This document shows, piece by piece, positions 12,101 through 22,391 of a stretch of 64,000 bases of DNA. Under the pieces are notes generated by a model. That model saw only the letters and a list, made by a program, of their open reading frames with translations. It made no database searches and was not told the DNA's origin. The stretch covers positions 930,001-994,000 of the forward strand of contig JAUEDM010000006.1 of NCBI GenBank assembly GCA_033439685.1. The letters run 5' to 3'. How positions within the stretch are numbered: the stretch's first letter is position 1; each line of letters begins with the position of its first letter. A program made the translations under genes and the position numbers. This stretch comes from Apodospora peruviana. Lineage: Eukaryota > Ascomycota > Sordariomycetes > Sordariales > Lasiosphaeriaceae.

Positions 12101-14044
12101 CACGGCGGTGACCGACACACCCCCTTCCCTTGATGGGTTGCTGACACCGACCCGACCTATCACTTCACCGGCGCGCCGCATCCAGTAGTGTAAGGTATGG
12201 GCATATGCGACGCGCTCAAGTGAGGTGGTGGTGGTGGTGGTGGCGTCAGTTTCACGGGCAAAAAGAAGGAAAAGGAATGCGGTAAGATTTTCCATATGCG
12301 CGAGAGAAAAAATTACATCTCTTTTCTTTGCCTTACAGCCGACGGGATCATCAGCCTTCGGTACGTCGTAGGTATCGCGGGTGTCACCATCCAGAAATCT
12401 CGAAAAGGGGATCTTCGATCGGGCCCGCATGCAATGTGCACCCAACGGATTGTGAGGAGACACAAAAATCCAAATGCCAACGTGGGCAATATGTTGTGTG
12501 TTTCCATCCACTCACCAACGTATTCCGGACAGGGCGGACATGGAGATTGTGGCATGCAAGGTGGTGAACAGAAGGAGGTGAGGTGTGCTGCTGCAAGGTG
12601 GAAACGAGTTGTGGCCCCTGTGGCTCTGCTGGGGGTTTGTTCATCCGCCTCGCCTCGTCCCACGCCACAGGGGCAGCCCGCTTTCCCCTTCCTTCCAGGC
12701 CCCTTCCCCCGGTCGTGAGTGGCCGCACCCCCATTTCCCGAATCTGGGTTCCAAGAGGCCAAAATCTCACTTTAAATCGCAAGCCATCTCGTTCCCGTGA
12801 TCTCTCCCCTAGGACTCGACTCTTCCTGATTCGGTGAACGCAGTTTGTTCCGCTCACTCACGATTCGTCAAGCACTAACAAGCAGTTCCAGTCGCCTTTT
12901 GGTGTGGAGTACGGAGTATCTTCTTCATTATTAAAGGCGCTGCTGCTGTTGCTGCCGCGTAAAATATATTCATGGAGGCATTTTCAACTGTGCAGTAGCC
13001 CATGATGCACCACTGCAGAGCCTGCAGCAGCGTCCTGTCCTTTCCTTGATCATGTGCCCGTCTCTGTCCACCCTGGCCCGGCCGCCGGCAGGTCATTCTT
13101 CCCTCTCTCGTCAGGAGCTCGACCCAGACAGCCATCGTCTCATTTATCGCTGCTGCACACCACACACACACAAGCACACACGGGTAATTATTTATATGCC
13201 TGTTCCCGTGGTTGCATCTACCTCAATCACGCAGAACAAGGTAAGCCGGGCTGGGCAACACCACCAAGCACGACGAAATGTGATTATGCCTTCCTACTGA
13301 ATACCGGTACGGGTGTTATCGAGTGGCTGACCGCTCACCTGCGGCGTGTCGGGTGGTTTTTGATGCGAGTCGATGGCATGTCGTCCCCCTACCTCGACGC
13401 CCAATTTCGGGGCTCTTAAGTGCAGGCCGGGATGGCCTGGCTTAGGCCTCGCCGGCGTGTGGATCAAGGAGAGATCCCCTGAAAGCCTGTCGAGATTTGA
13501 TCTCGACGATCTTTTGGAACTTTGTTTGGCTCTGGGATTGGGCGAGGCTCCGTAATCGCATCAAACTTGGGTAACTACACAATCCAGTCCGGGGCAAGCA
13601 CGCAAGCAGCGCGGATGTTCGGGCCCGGGTTGGCGGACTCGCAATGTCATGTTTGCTTCCGGTGCCGTTTGCCGTGCCCTGGACTAGAGGCGGAAACGGA
13701 AGCAACCACTCACCTGAAGTCCAATGGAATCACGGAAAACAGAAGGCACGAATGCACGCCCATGACTGAGGCCTCTTTCCAGTCATCCAACTGCCAGCCT
13801 GGAAGGTGCATCCACCGTTCACCACGGCAGTTAGGTAGCTACCTATCGTTTCTTTCTTTGATATCCGTAATTAATTTTCTTTTTCGCCTCCGCAAGTCAC
13901 CAACGTGTCCATCTCCTTCTCCATCAGCAAACAAGTTCAACTTGACCTACCTTGTCGCCCAACTCCCAGGTTGCCCCTGACTGATGCCCACCTGGTTGGT
14001 ATGGATTACAGCCTGCTCCGAGGCGTGCCAACGCAGACTCGGAC

Positions 14045-14062
14045 GCAGACGCAGACGCAGAC
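14045..14062 (+). repeat. Hexanucleotide microsatellite (GCAGAC)3
   Basis: Three perfect copies of GCAGAC, with related partial copies just upstream. Confidence 0.8.
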
Positions 14063-16513
14063 GCACATACTCGGCTCTCCACGCAGCGGTCGCCGACATG
14101 GGTGGTGCATCGATCGTATGTTGAGACTGTTTGACCCTATATCGCCGTCGCCAATGCCGTCGCCATCACCAGTTTGCCTTCCATGTTGCATGCAACCTGA
14201 TTCCCCGTGCCACCACACCCGATGCGCCTTCCCAGCGCCGACAGCGTATGCTGCTGAATCCTATACGCGGTGATATTCACGAAATCCCTCCCTCGCTCCT
14301 GTACTCCTGTACTCCTGCGTCGGGCCGCCTGGCTCCGGAGGTGTCCGAATATGCCTCTTCCGCCCTGGGAGTCAAATCCGTCGTGGTTTACATACTACTG
14401 ACGGGTGGTGGCCTATCGGTGAAGCAGCCAGACTTCCACGGCGTGTGATGTTTGAAGTGCCTTAATAAACGAGGCTCGAGTCGAGTCGCTCCGAGACCCC
14501 ACGGCAACTGTCTGGCACCGAACGAGCAAGCTTGCGTGATGGCCAGATGCCGAAGCGCCGTGACAGCTTTCCCTGCTATCTCAGTGCCAGCTCGGCGTCG
14601 CAAGGATGGCTACATCTGGCGGGCGCTGGGTTGGGCAATCAACCTGGAAGCTAACCCGTGCTGCACATACATGTACGCTTCTACAGCCGTATGAACCAAG
14701 CCAAACACAACAGCATCGCGATATCACACAAACACCATGCGAGCAGCCGCCTTGCACCCCGCCATCTGTCCGCCTCGATGATGGTGTACGGATCCGTAGT
14801 GAGTGCTAGTGCGGTGATGGGAGGCTCGGGATCGTCAAAAACCTGCTTTCTTGGCGGCCAAGCACGCACTGCTCTAACCACAACTGCATTGCTCAGCTCT
14901 TCACCGCTGCGACTCACCCCGGCCCGAACCCGCCGCCGCCGCCACCCTCAACAGGTCCGCCCCGGCCATCAAGGAGATCTGACCGTGCCCGCTTGTTCCA
15001 TCTCTCGTCCTCCGCCGCAACGCTGCATTTGTCTCCTTTGTTCGAGAACACGATGGTAACTTCCTCGGCCCTGGGCTGGTACGAGTTTGTCTCTGGTTTG
15101 TCCTAACAATCCTAGCTATCCCGCGTCATGCTTGCCTTCGAGTTGAATGCAACAAGTCGCATGCTTTCCGAAATCTCGTTCTGCCCGCTTGCGGAAAGCT
15201 GGTAGCCAGTTCGCCTTTGCACCAGCTGCGTGTGACAACACCTTGCATACTCGTTCCATCTCCAAGGTGCGCTCGACTGCGCGGACCCAGTGCTTCCCTC
15301 GACAGGTGGTCGTTTCAAGTCGATCATCGCCTTGTCAGTGGTCGCAGGACGATTCAAAACTTCCCGACCAGAGATGCTCAAATCTTGGGTTTCTCTGCAA
15401 GGAATGAAGCTTCTACAAATAGGTTTTTTCTGCTCTCATCCATAAGGCGCCAAACGCAGGAATATGCCCCCGCGCGGCAAAGAGACGACCGGAACGATGA
15501 TAAACCTTGGGGTTTTAGTCGTTGGATGGAGGCCCTTGTCAGCGGTCGCCGCGCTTGAAACTCCAACACCGCACGACCGTTCGCCGATAGACGACAGGAA
15601 GGGGCAGTACATACGCGTCAAGGCGGATGTCGTGGATCCAAGGCCGATTCAAACCCATTGCAAAAGGCCTGGCTTGCCGTGCATCCGTTCTGCTTTGTTG
15701 GTTGCTTTACACTTGCTCCACACGCCGCTCTGTATACGTCTTTGTTTGGCTATTAAGGGGGTGCCCTCATCCCAGCAACTCGCCGCACGACTACACGTAC
15801 ATACATATGTATCATGCTTTCCCCGTACATTGTTGCCTGCCTGCAGTGGAAGTTATGCGTGCCTTTAGTTTAATTTCTTTTATTACAGGTTCTAGCTACT
15901 TTGGTCCTTTTGCAGCAGACACTGGTTCTCTGGGGAGTTCGTTACGAACGGATGGACTTGCATGCCTTACTGGTGAGGAAGGTGGTAGGTAAGGAGTTTC
16001 GGGTTGGCCGATTGGTGTTGGCCGATTGGTGTTGGGCGGTGGCGGGATTATTCACAGCTACCGAGACTTTTAACTGCGTAACTCATAAAACTTTGTTCAA
16101 TGCGAGAGAGATTTTGTGATATTATTTAGGTGTTCTTTGAAGACAGTCAATTTCTTTGTGAATGAATGGTGGGTGCGTGGATTCTGTGTCTTTCATCCAT
16201 GGAAGAAAAGGGGTAGCACGGTAGGTACAGTGGGTGCCGTCAAAAAACGCCCAACCCCGCTTTCGGTGCCAACCCCCCATTATAACCACCCCCCTTTATG
16301 CCTCTCCCACGATCGCAATTGTTAGTCAAACCCAGTATAAACTAGATATTCAGAGATAAAGTTAAATGGGTAATAAGATGATGCATTTTAATATTTCGTA
16401 TACTAGCGTTTAACCGTACGAACTGCCTTAATACGTCTAGACATACTGTCTATTAAGTTATTTAACTAGCTCTTTTTCAAATGCTAACCAAACTATAACT
16501 GCCGTTTCGCTAA

Positions 16514-16675
16514 TGTGACGAGCTAGTGCAATGACTCAAACCATTACACCAAACCCCCCTCAATCGCAAAAGGATGCCAGAATACCAAAGGTGCTAACCT
16601 TCGGAATTCTAATCAGTTATATACCGTTGACGGTCGCAATCGTTCAATCAAGCCTCAATCGCGCTAACCGTCACA
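16514..16675 (+). mobile_element. Dispersed repeat copy with short terminal inverted repeats (relic)
   Basis: The segment starts TGTGACG and ends CGTCACA, a 7-bp terminal inverted repeat, and is closely related to 56178-56349. The first 18 codons from the ATG at 16531 are nearly identical in the two copies and then the frame decays in the other copy. It could be the end of a larger DNA transposon or a miniature element. No target-site duplication is obvious. Confidence 0.5.
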
Positions 16676-17258
16676 CGATAGATATGTCACAGTTATTTGT
16701 TTTCGTTGCTATAACTAACTTTTGGGTGAAAATCTGTTAGATGCCAACTCCAGGTGTCAAGGCCGGCGTCAGGGATCGATGGACGAACTCATCAGTTGGG
16801 CGCTATCAATGAAGATTCTAAACTGGAGAGGAAAGGAAAGAAAAGAACAATCCTTGGAGCGCGGAGCGCGACAAGCTTCATCGTGGGTGGGACCCCTTGC
16901 CCTTCGTTGCTCCTGATTGGTCCTAGTGACCGAGTCTCCACACCGTTACCAACGGTAGCTCTGCGGGGTGGCTGGGAGTCATGAAACAAGGGTCTGGGAG
17001 GGCTTGGTCCTCACAGGAGGTTCGAGAATTGGAACCAAAATTGAACATACGGTAGGTACCTAGCATTAGGACTGACTTACCGGTACCTACACGTGGACCA
17101 GAACTAGCGTACATGGTGGATTTTGTTTATGTGGCGATTCTTGAGGGAGACCTATAGTACATTTCATGAGATACATATTGGGATTTTTTCTAGGCAAAAA
17201 GTTCAAGGATCATGGATTGTTTGGTCTTCATGGTTAATGTCATACCCGTACTCAAGTG

Positions 17259-17345
17259 ACCCACAACCAACTGAACTAGGCTCCCATTCAAAAGGATGCC
17301 AGAATTCTAAGTTTGTCAGGACGTAGAATCTAGTTGGTTATGTAC
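17259..17345 (+). mobile_element. Third, more degraded copy of the dispersed repeat
   Basis: GTGACCCACAACC followed by CAAAAGGATGCCAGAATTCT aligns with the other two copies (16514-16675 and 56178-56349) with many substitutions and small deletions. Confidence 0.4.
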
Positions 17346-17500
17346 TGTATACTGCTCAACTCGAGCCTGGTGCGCCCACCGCTGTCGCTGCGCGACTTAG
17401 TCGGTTTGGGGCATAACAGTTAATATACTTGAATCGATGTAAGCTGGGTCAATATATACGTGCCTTTCGGGGAAAATATGCCGGATATAGCAAGGTATAT

Positions 17501-17520
17501 AGGTAGGTAGGTAGGTAGGT
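17501..17520 (+). repeat. Tetranucleotide microsatellite (AGGT)5
   Basis: Five perfect AGGT units in an AT-rich non-coding context. Confidence 0.9.
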
Positions 17521-17770
17521 GGTATATAAGGTATGTGGTGATAATCTTGAGTTTGTTAGAGCTCCTGTTGTTAAGGCTGAATGTATCAACGGATGAATGA
17601 ATGAATAAACTGTGAGTGGGGTAGACCTTGCAGTGAGAAGGTGTTGGTTGTTGCATGGTATATTATGAATGGGCGAGAACTACCTAGGCAACCGAGAAGT
17701 AGTTATATGGTATAACAGAAGATAGATTGGTATTATGGTAATAAATCAACTATGTTTATGCAGCGAGTGA

Positions 17771-19872
17771 TGTGTATGTAATGTCCATTCTACAGTCCTG
17801 TTGCCTTGGTGTTCTGTATGTGGTGATAGAGCAGGTATTTGTCTACCATATAGACTATGAGAACCAGAAACCCTCTCCTTTTATTCCTTGTCGCCGCATA
17901 ACACGAGATTGGTTAGCTTCCAGTACTGTCTCCAACATGAAGTCGGTGCTTTTGTAGTATTCCATTTTGAGTATCTTGGCCGTTTTCTTATATGTCGACC
18001 GGAGAGAGATCTTCATCTTCTCTACAGGAGGAGATGAGAACCAAGATGAATGATATATAGATGAAGATATTAGTACTTTAGGTCGACATGTGTTTCGGAT
18101 GGAGCTCATGACAGCAGTATGAACGTGTGATGGATGAGCTGAGTTCTTCCCGTTAGTGAACACGGTACATTTTGTGAACGAGTCCTCGGACGAAACTGTA
18201 GTATAGGAATTAGGGAAGGATTTTAGAAGCAGATATAGGATACTTACAAGCTCACAAGCCTGACAGCAAAAGAAAGACGTGCGCGTAGCGTGCTGAGCGC
18301 AGCTTTCCCAGCGGCAGAACTGATCCTCACAATTCATGAACTTGATATGCAGCCACACAGCCCAGATATTTCGTCAACTACTCCCAGACTGGAACCCAGG
18401 TAGACTCAACGCGCCCGGGCGGGGGAAAACAACTTCGAGTCATCAAAGGTGGAGGGGTTCTTGATGCATTCCCGCAAGTACATGCCGTTCTTCTTATGCC
18501 CCTCTTCGTTTCGTCGCGCCTTAGCTGTTCTCGCCATAAACCATGCCCTACAAGCGGGATCATCGTATTTGGCCGGTGACTCCATTGAGTAAGCCTTGGA
18601 CCGCGAGCAAAATGCCCAGAACTCGGCTCCCGTGTCAACATTACCCAACAACTCGTCCTCTGTCGGGACGATAGCCAGCGTTGTTCCTGCATACTTCTGG
18701 TACGCGGGCGGTGGGGTTTCCCTCCTCGCGATTGCTTGCCTATTTCTTGTTGGTCAGACTTTCGATCACACACATTTACCCTCTTCCAGGGACGGAGAGT
18801 TCGACAGGCCATAGGAGGCAGTCGGGAAAGGAGATCCGCTCACTCAGACATGGCCATGTTGATCGAGTGTGCCGGGAAACTGCTATGTCGTGGAAGCCGT
18901 GTCGTGTTTATTCGATGGTTCTATCGTACCTGTGAGTTATGTGGACCATTGTTGGAGAGAAGAGCTGGTGGGCGACGGCCCAGTTGGGCTTTTTAATACT
19001 TTCACGGGGGTCTGGAACGTTAGGCCTGTGGGAAGCACCTTTCCGGGTCGCGTGCTGGGTAGGTCAGGTCTGTGTTTTCTTCTAGTAGGTAAGGAGGAGG
19101 GAGCCGGGATGACGAGCTATCATTCTAGTTACCAAGGCTAATTACCTAGTTAATATATGGCTTTTATAGCTAATGTTCCGGTCGCTGGCTTATCTATGGG
19201 AGAGCGGACGAGATCACGAGCTTTCCTTCCAGAGCCTATGGTTGTATGTATTATTCTGAGGAGGAGTACGCCGTATGTATAGCTCTAAAGGGAGGTGAGA
19301 AAGCAGCCAACTAGGTATTCGGAGCTACGAGGAGTACCTATCTCCCTTGACCAGCACAAAAGTTGTACTCTCATCCCTTCAGAAAGGCAAAATCCAAACT
19401 CTGGTGTGCGATCTCGAGCCTGGTAGGAACAATTAATAAATAGCATTTATTGATGTTCTTGTGTCCACGTACCGGCCACTCGACCACATAGCTACTCCTC
19501 ATAGGTAGGTCCCGGCTCACCCACTCGCGCATGTTATCACGGTGCCTCGTCCGAGATAGAAAAAGGGGCCTCTCTGTGCCATGTCCAAGAAACTCAATCG
19601 TATCTTTTTCTCCTGTAAGCCATATACGGGAACGACAGGCCCTAACATAGCTCCCCAAAAAAACAAAGTGCAACCATTTAACTCCGTTCTGCCACCCTTT
19701 CTAGACAGAATATCCACCACACACCAACCGTGTCGAGAGAAAAAAAGCATCCCCATTCCGGGTGAAGTATGGAGCTGGTAAGGTACCTAAGGTAGGTATT
19801 ATAGACAACGTGTAGCAACGCAGGCAATGCAAAATAAAGACAAGAAACAGGTTTTCGGAAGAGATTGTTTAT
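17771..19872. other. Mostly non-coding; one doubtful small exon
   Basis: Apart from the protein-like frame at 18406-18739 (listed separately) and a cysteine-rich minus-strand frame at about 18190-18350 followed by a good intron-like sequence (GTAAGT...TACAG, about 18189-18240), nothing here looks like a gene. Confidence 0.35.
18406..18739 (-). CDS. Possible terminal exon of an unrecognised small gene
   Basis: This minus-strand frame lacks its own start but has protein-like composition (for example LLGNVDTGAEFWAFCSRSK and GHKKNGMYLRECIKN). It is preceded by an intron-like 3' end (CTGAC branch, AATAG) at 18740-18760, and ends in a TGA at 18406-18408. A nearby upstream ATG (MACRTLRPWKR, about 18812) sits before a GTAAAT donor, but splicing it there does not keep frame, so the first exon is unresolved. 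I do not recognise the family. It may be an orphan gene, a small secreted protein exon, or a chance open frame. Confidence 0.28.
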
Positions 19873-20378
19873 TCAGTTGCCGATAAGCAATGAGGTCTGC
19901 AAGGAGGAGACAAGTCAGTAAAAACTTGAATCAGTCATCAAGTCATGAAAAAGACTTTACCGCCATGAAAACGCAACACAGAGCTATATAAGGACTGAGC
20001 CTCTCGCCTATCCTCGCGCACTTCCAGAATATGCCCGTCACTCTACATTATTATGAAAGTGTGTTGTTAGCTCCTATCCTTCTCTGTTTCTCGTCTCTCG
20101 TCCAACATGCAATCATGAATGAATAGGGGCGATGCGACAACTCACCCAACTTTGTTGCGATCGAGAATGGCGGGGAATATCGCGTGCACGTAAGTGCAGG
20201 TGCAAATGAGCAGCAGAATGACGAGCAGGAGGCTCTCGAGGTTGAATAGCGCCGACTATATTGGGGATCATTTGTTAGCGACTTGTTTGGAACGGGCAGC
20301 AGTGCGACTCGACTCCCAGGGAGGTGATTATCGTTCTGCTCCTCCTCCCTTCCCCTTAAGTTTGCCCCGACATACCAT
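19873..20378 (-). CDS. ksh1: Kish (TMEM167) family Golgi membrane protein
   Basis: Four exons are joined by three clean introns: 20376-20378, 20146-20255, 19961-20042 and 19873-19896. Exon 1 is only the ATG, directly followed by GTATGT. The product is 72 residues, the usual length for Kish. It begins MSALFNLESLLLVILLLICT and contains the family motif HAIFPAILDRNK and then FWKCARIGERLSPY, before a second hydrophobic segment and a short tail. Two membrane spans are evident. Yeast Ksh1 is an essential protein of early secretory traffic at the Golgi; that role is transferred by family. The gene is divergent from TAF13 with about 600 bp between start codons. Confidence 0.93.
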
Positions 20379-20985
20379 GTTGTGGGGAGATTGGATTTCT
20401 CAGTGCTGAAGTAGTGGTTATGCGCAGCGTAGCAGATATCGTGTTTTGTTCGTGCGTTGATCGGGCTTGTTCGTCGGCGCGATCGGCGGTGTGAAGTCGA
20501 TTTGCGAATGAAGTCGAGGTTGTTCTTCGAGATGCCAGGGTGTCCGGCAAGCGTCATAGCTTTGGTCCCATGTTAGCGTCGCACCCCTGTCCGCCGGGAG
20601 CTCGTTAACCCCCACAATGAGCGTTGAATGTGGGGCACTCTTTGTGACACCCTGCAAGGGTGAATGGAGCCTCAGGACGGGAGACTCTCCGCCTTTCATA
20701 AATGAACCACTTAACGCGACAATCTGAAGGCACCCACGACGACCTCGGAACGTGGACGAGTGACGCGACTTTTGGAATCGACTTTACTTTTAGCCCTGCC
20801 TGGCCTCTTGAAAGAGACAGCTGGAAACACCAAACTCTTCTGCTTCTTGACGGACGAACCTCGCCGACAACTCCCGTACCTCTCAGTCTGTGTCGCGACA
20901 AGACGTCACTCACACCTCCAAAACCACCATCCTCACGCAGGAAGGCGTTCACCTCTTCCAACAAACCAACCAACCGTTGATCAAG
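20379..20985. promoter_or_regulatory. Divergent promoter between ksh1 and TAF13
   Basis: The two start codons (20378 minus, 20986 plus) are 607 bp apart and face away from each other, so both promoters must lie here unless hidden leader exons exist. C-rich and pyrimidine-rich tracts occur before the TAF13 start. Open frames on either strand here are not protein-like. Confidence 0.5.
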
Positions 20986-21642
20986 ATGGAGCCCCGCGCT
21001 CGAGCCGGCAAAAATGTCGGCAAGATGAACTTTACCCACACCGAGCGTACGTTTCACTCTCTCCCTTTGTCTCTCACCATTCTGAACTTCTGAGAAGTAG
21101 CCCAGCTCCTCTACGGCCACGGCGACGTCAAGGCTCCCTTGCCCGAAACCGTCAGAGTACTAGACGAGATCGCGACAGATTTCATCCAGGGCGTCGCCTT
21201 CGAAGCCACGCGCGCGGCGCACCACGCGGGCCGCCAGAAAGTGAAGTTCGAAGATTTCGAGTTCGCGATGCGCCGTAATCCTCGGTATATGGGTAAAATA
21301 CAAGAGGTTTTTGAGAAAAAGCGCGAGATCGAGAACGCCCGCAAGAATTTCAGTATAGAAGACCAGATTGTGCGCGACGAAAAGAATGCGGAGAAGGTGG
21401 CCGAAAAGTTGGCCGAGAAGGCGGAACGACGGCAGAGTAAAAAGCGGAATGCGGAGGACATGCTGACGAAAGGAGAGGAGAGGGAGGACGTTGTAAGGCG
21501 GGAGAGTAGAGAAGGCTTGGAGGGGGGAGTAGAGGGAAGGGGAGACAATGAGTTGCTTGATGAGGCTGATGATGATCCTGATGCTGAGGCGGATATTGGG
21601 ACTGCGTCGCAGCAGGGAGCAAAGAGAAGTCGGATGGGGTGA
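20986..21642 (+). CDS. taf13: Transcription initiation factor TFIID subunit 13 (TAF13)
   Basis: Two exons, 20986-21046 and 21101-21642, are separated by a 54-nt intron (GTACGT...TAG) that splits a Pro codon; the product is 200 residues. The histone-fold region spans about residues 20-90. It includes LPETVRVLDEIATDF and the characteristic KVKFEDFEFAMRRNPR, in which the FEDF...R.NP pattern is typical of TAF13. The remainder is a highly charged helical tail rich in E, K and D, ending acidic. In TFIID, TAF13 pairs with TAF11 through the histone fold. The tail is longer than in human TAF13 but in keeping with fungal forms. The next gene downstream is on the other strand. Confidence 0.92.
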
Positions 21643-21659
21643 TGGTACTTCTAAAGGGA

Positions 21660-21687
21660 TTAGGGGGTTAGGGGGTTAGGGGGTTAG
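21660..21687 (+). repeat. TTAGGGGG tandem repeat (telomere-like)
   Basis: Three and a half perfect copies of the 8-mer TTAGGGGG lie 18 bp after the TAF13 stop codon. The fungal telomere unit is TTAGGG, so this is a related but not identical unit. Confidence 0.85.
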
Positions 21688-22016
21688 CTGCGGGCAGATT
21701 GACCTTTTTTTTGGTTCTTTTCGCGTTGGTTTATATCATATATTTTTCAAGGCATGGCGAGGAGTTTCTTTTTGGTATTGGCTTTTTGTTTTTGGTATGG
21801 TATCATCATTTTAAACAGGCTGGGAACGGCAACGGAAAGGATAATATTATACCCCCTCTTGTTACATACAGTATGGAGCAATCAATACCTTTCAATAATA
21901 AAGCAAAGGGATCATAAAAGCAAAAGCTGAACCACCCAATCCCTTTTCAGGATCTAGCGGAGCGCTCAAACCCGTCCTACCAGTTTTGATTATCCACTCG
22001 GTCGGGGCCACCGATT

Positions 22017-22105
22017 GGATTCGAACCCGTGAGGTTCTGGTACTCGAGTTGATGGGTGCAGTTGGGACTGCGTCAACTCTGGGCAAGAGCCTTACCATCG
22101 GGCCA
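22017..22105 (-). pseudogene. tRNA-like relic with A box and B box
   Basis: On the minus strand TGGCCCGATGG (A-box-like, 22095-22105) and GGTTCGAATCC (perfect B box, 22017-22027) are about 70 nt apart, the spacing expected for a tRNA with a long variable arm or an intron. A D-stem GCC/GGC forms, and a perfect 7-bp hairpin (GAGTTGA/TCAACTC) sits between the boxes. The T stem has two mismatches and no acceptor stem can be drawn, so I do not call it functional. A dead tRNA or a tRNA-derived SINE are the options. Confidence 0.4.
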
Positions 22106-22391
22106 TTCGCTCGCTTCTTACTTGACAGGACGGTGCTGGGACGAAATCATATACTGCCTGCGGGGGTTACGTGTGGGTTGGGAAGCCGACTAGTTGCTCG
22201 ACGGGGCCACAGGATCGATATCTGAATGACACGCTCACCTGGGGCGTCCTACCCTTTCAACCAGACTGCATGAAACCTGCCAGTGTCTCGAACAAATAGA
22301 CGAGGGTATCATTGTGTGTCAAACTATCTGCCCACCAGTCTAGCACCTATTGCTATGCCTACCTATCTTACCTAGGTAACTGACGAAGTTC

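Larger units (their letters stand above)
8066..16300. other. Long gene-poor region
   Basis: About 8.2 kb in which no reading frame combines an ATG start, plausible splice sites and domain-like sequence. The longest open frame (9616-10443, +) begins at GTG and looks non-coding. Local features are an 11-bp tandem repeat at 9133-9164, a GCAGAC repeat at 14045-14062, and a tRNA-like A-box/B-box pair at 8691-8744. Base composition is close to that of the genic parts, so this is not simply AT-rich RIP desert. Long non-coding transcripts or extended regulatory DNA are possible. Confidence 0.45.
16301..17770. other. AT-rich block of decayed repeats
   Basis: This block is visibly richer in A+T than its surroundings and contains two copies of a sequence also present near 56.2 kb (16514-16675 and a worse copy at 17259-17345), plus an AGGT tetranucleotide run at 17501-17520. 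No intact transposase or reverse transcriptase frame remains. It reads as a small nest of mutated transposable-element remains. Confidence 0.55.
21643..22391. other. Intergenic with telomere-like repeat and tRNA-like relic
   Basis: Shortly after the TAF13 stop comes a G-rich TTAGGGGG repeat, then an AT-rich stretch, then a tRNA-like sequence on the minus strand (22017-22105). The macrodomain gene ends at 22392. Confidence 0.5.

Noticed and set aside
16531..16740. 69-codon ORF starting at ATG
   Set aside because: Lies in a dispersed repeat and its frame is broken in the other copy, so it is not annotated as a gene.
20605..21120. Minus-strand ORF of 171 codons over the TAF13 promoter
   Set aside because: No ATG with support and overlaps the TAF13 first exon and divergent promoter.
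22017..22105. Functional tRNA-Ser or tRNA-Leu on the minus strand
   Set aside because: A and B boxes are present, but the T stem has two mismatches and no acceptor stem forms.
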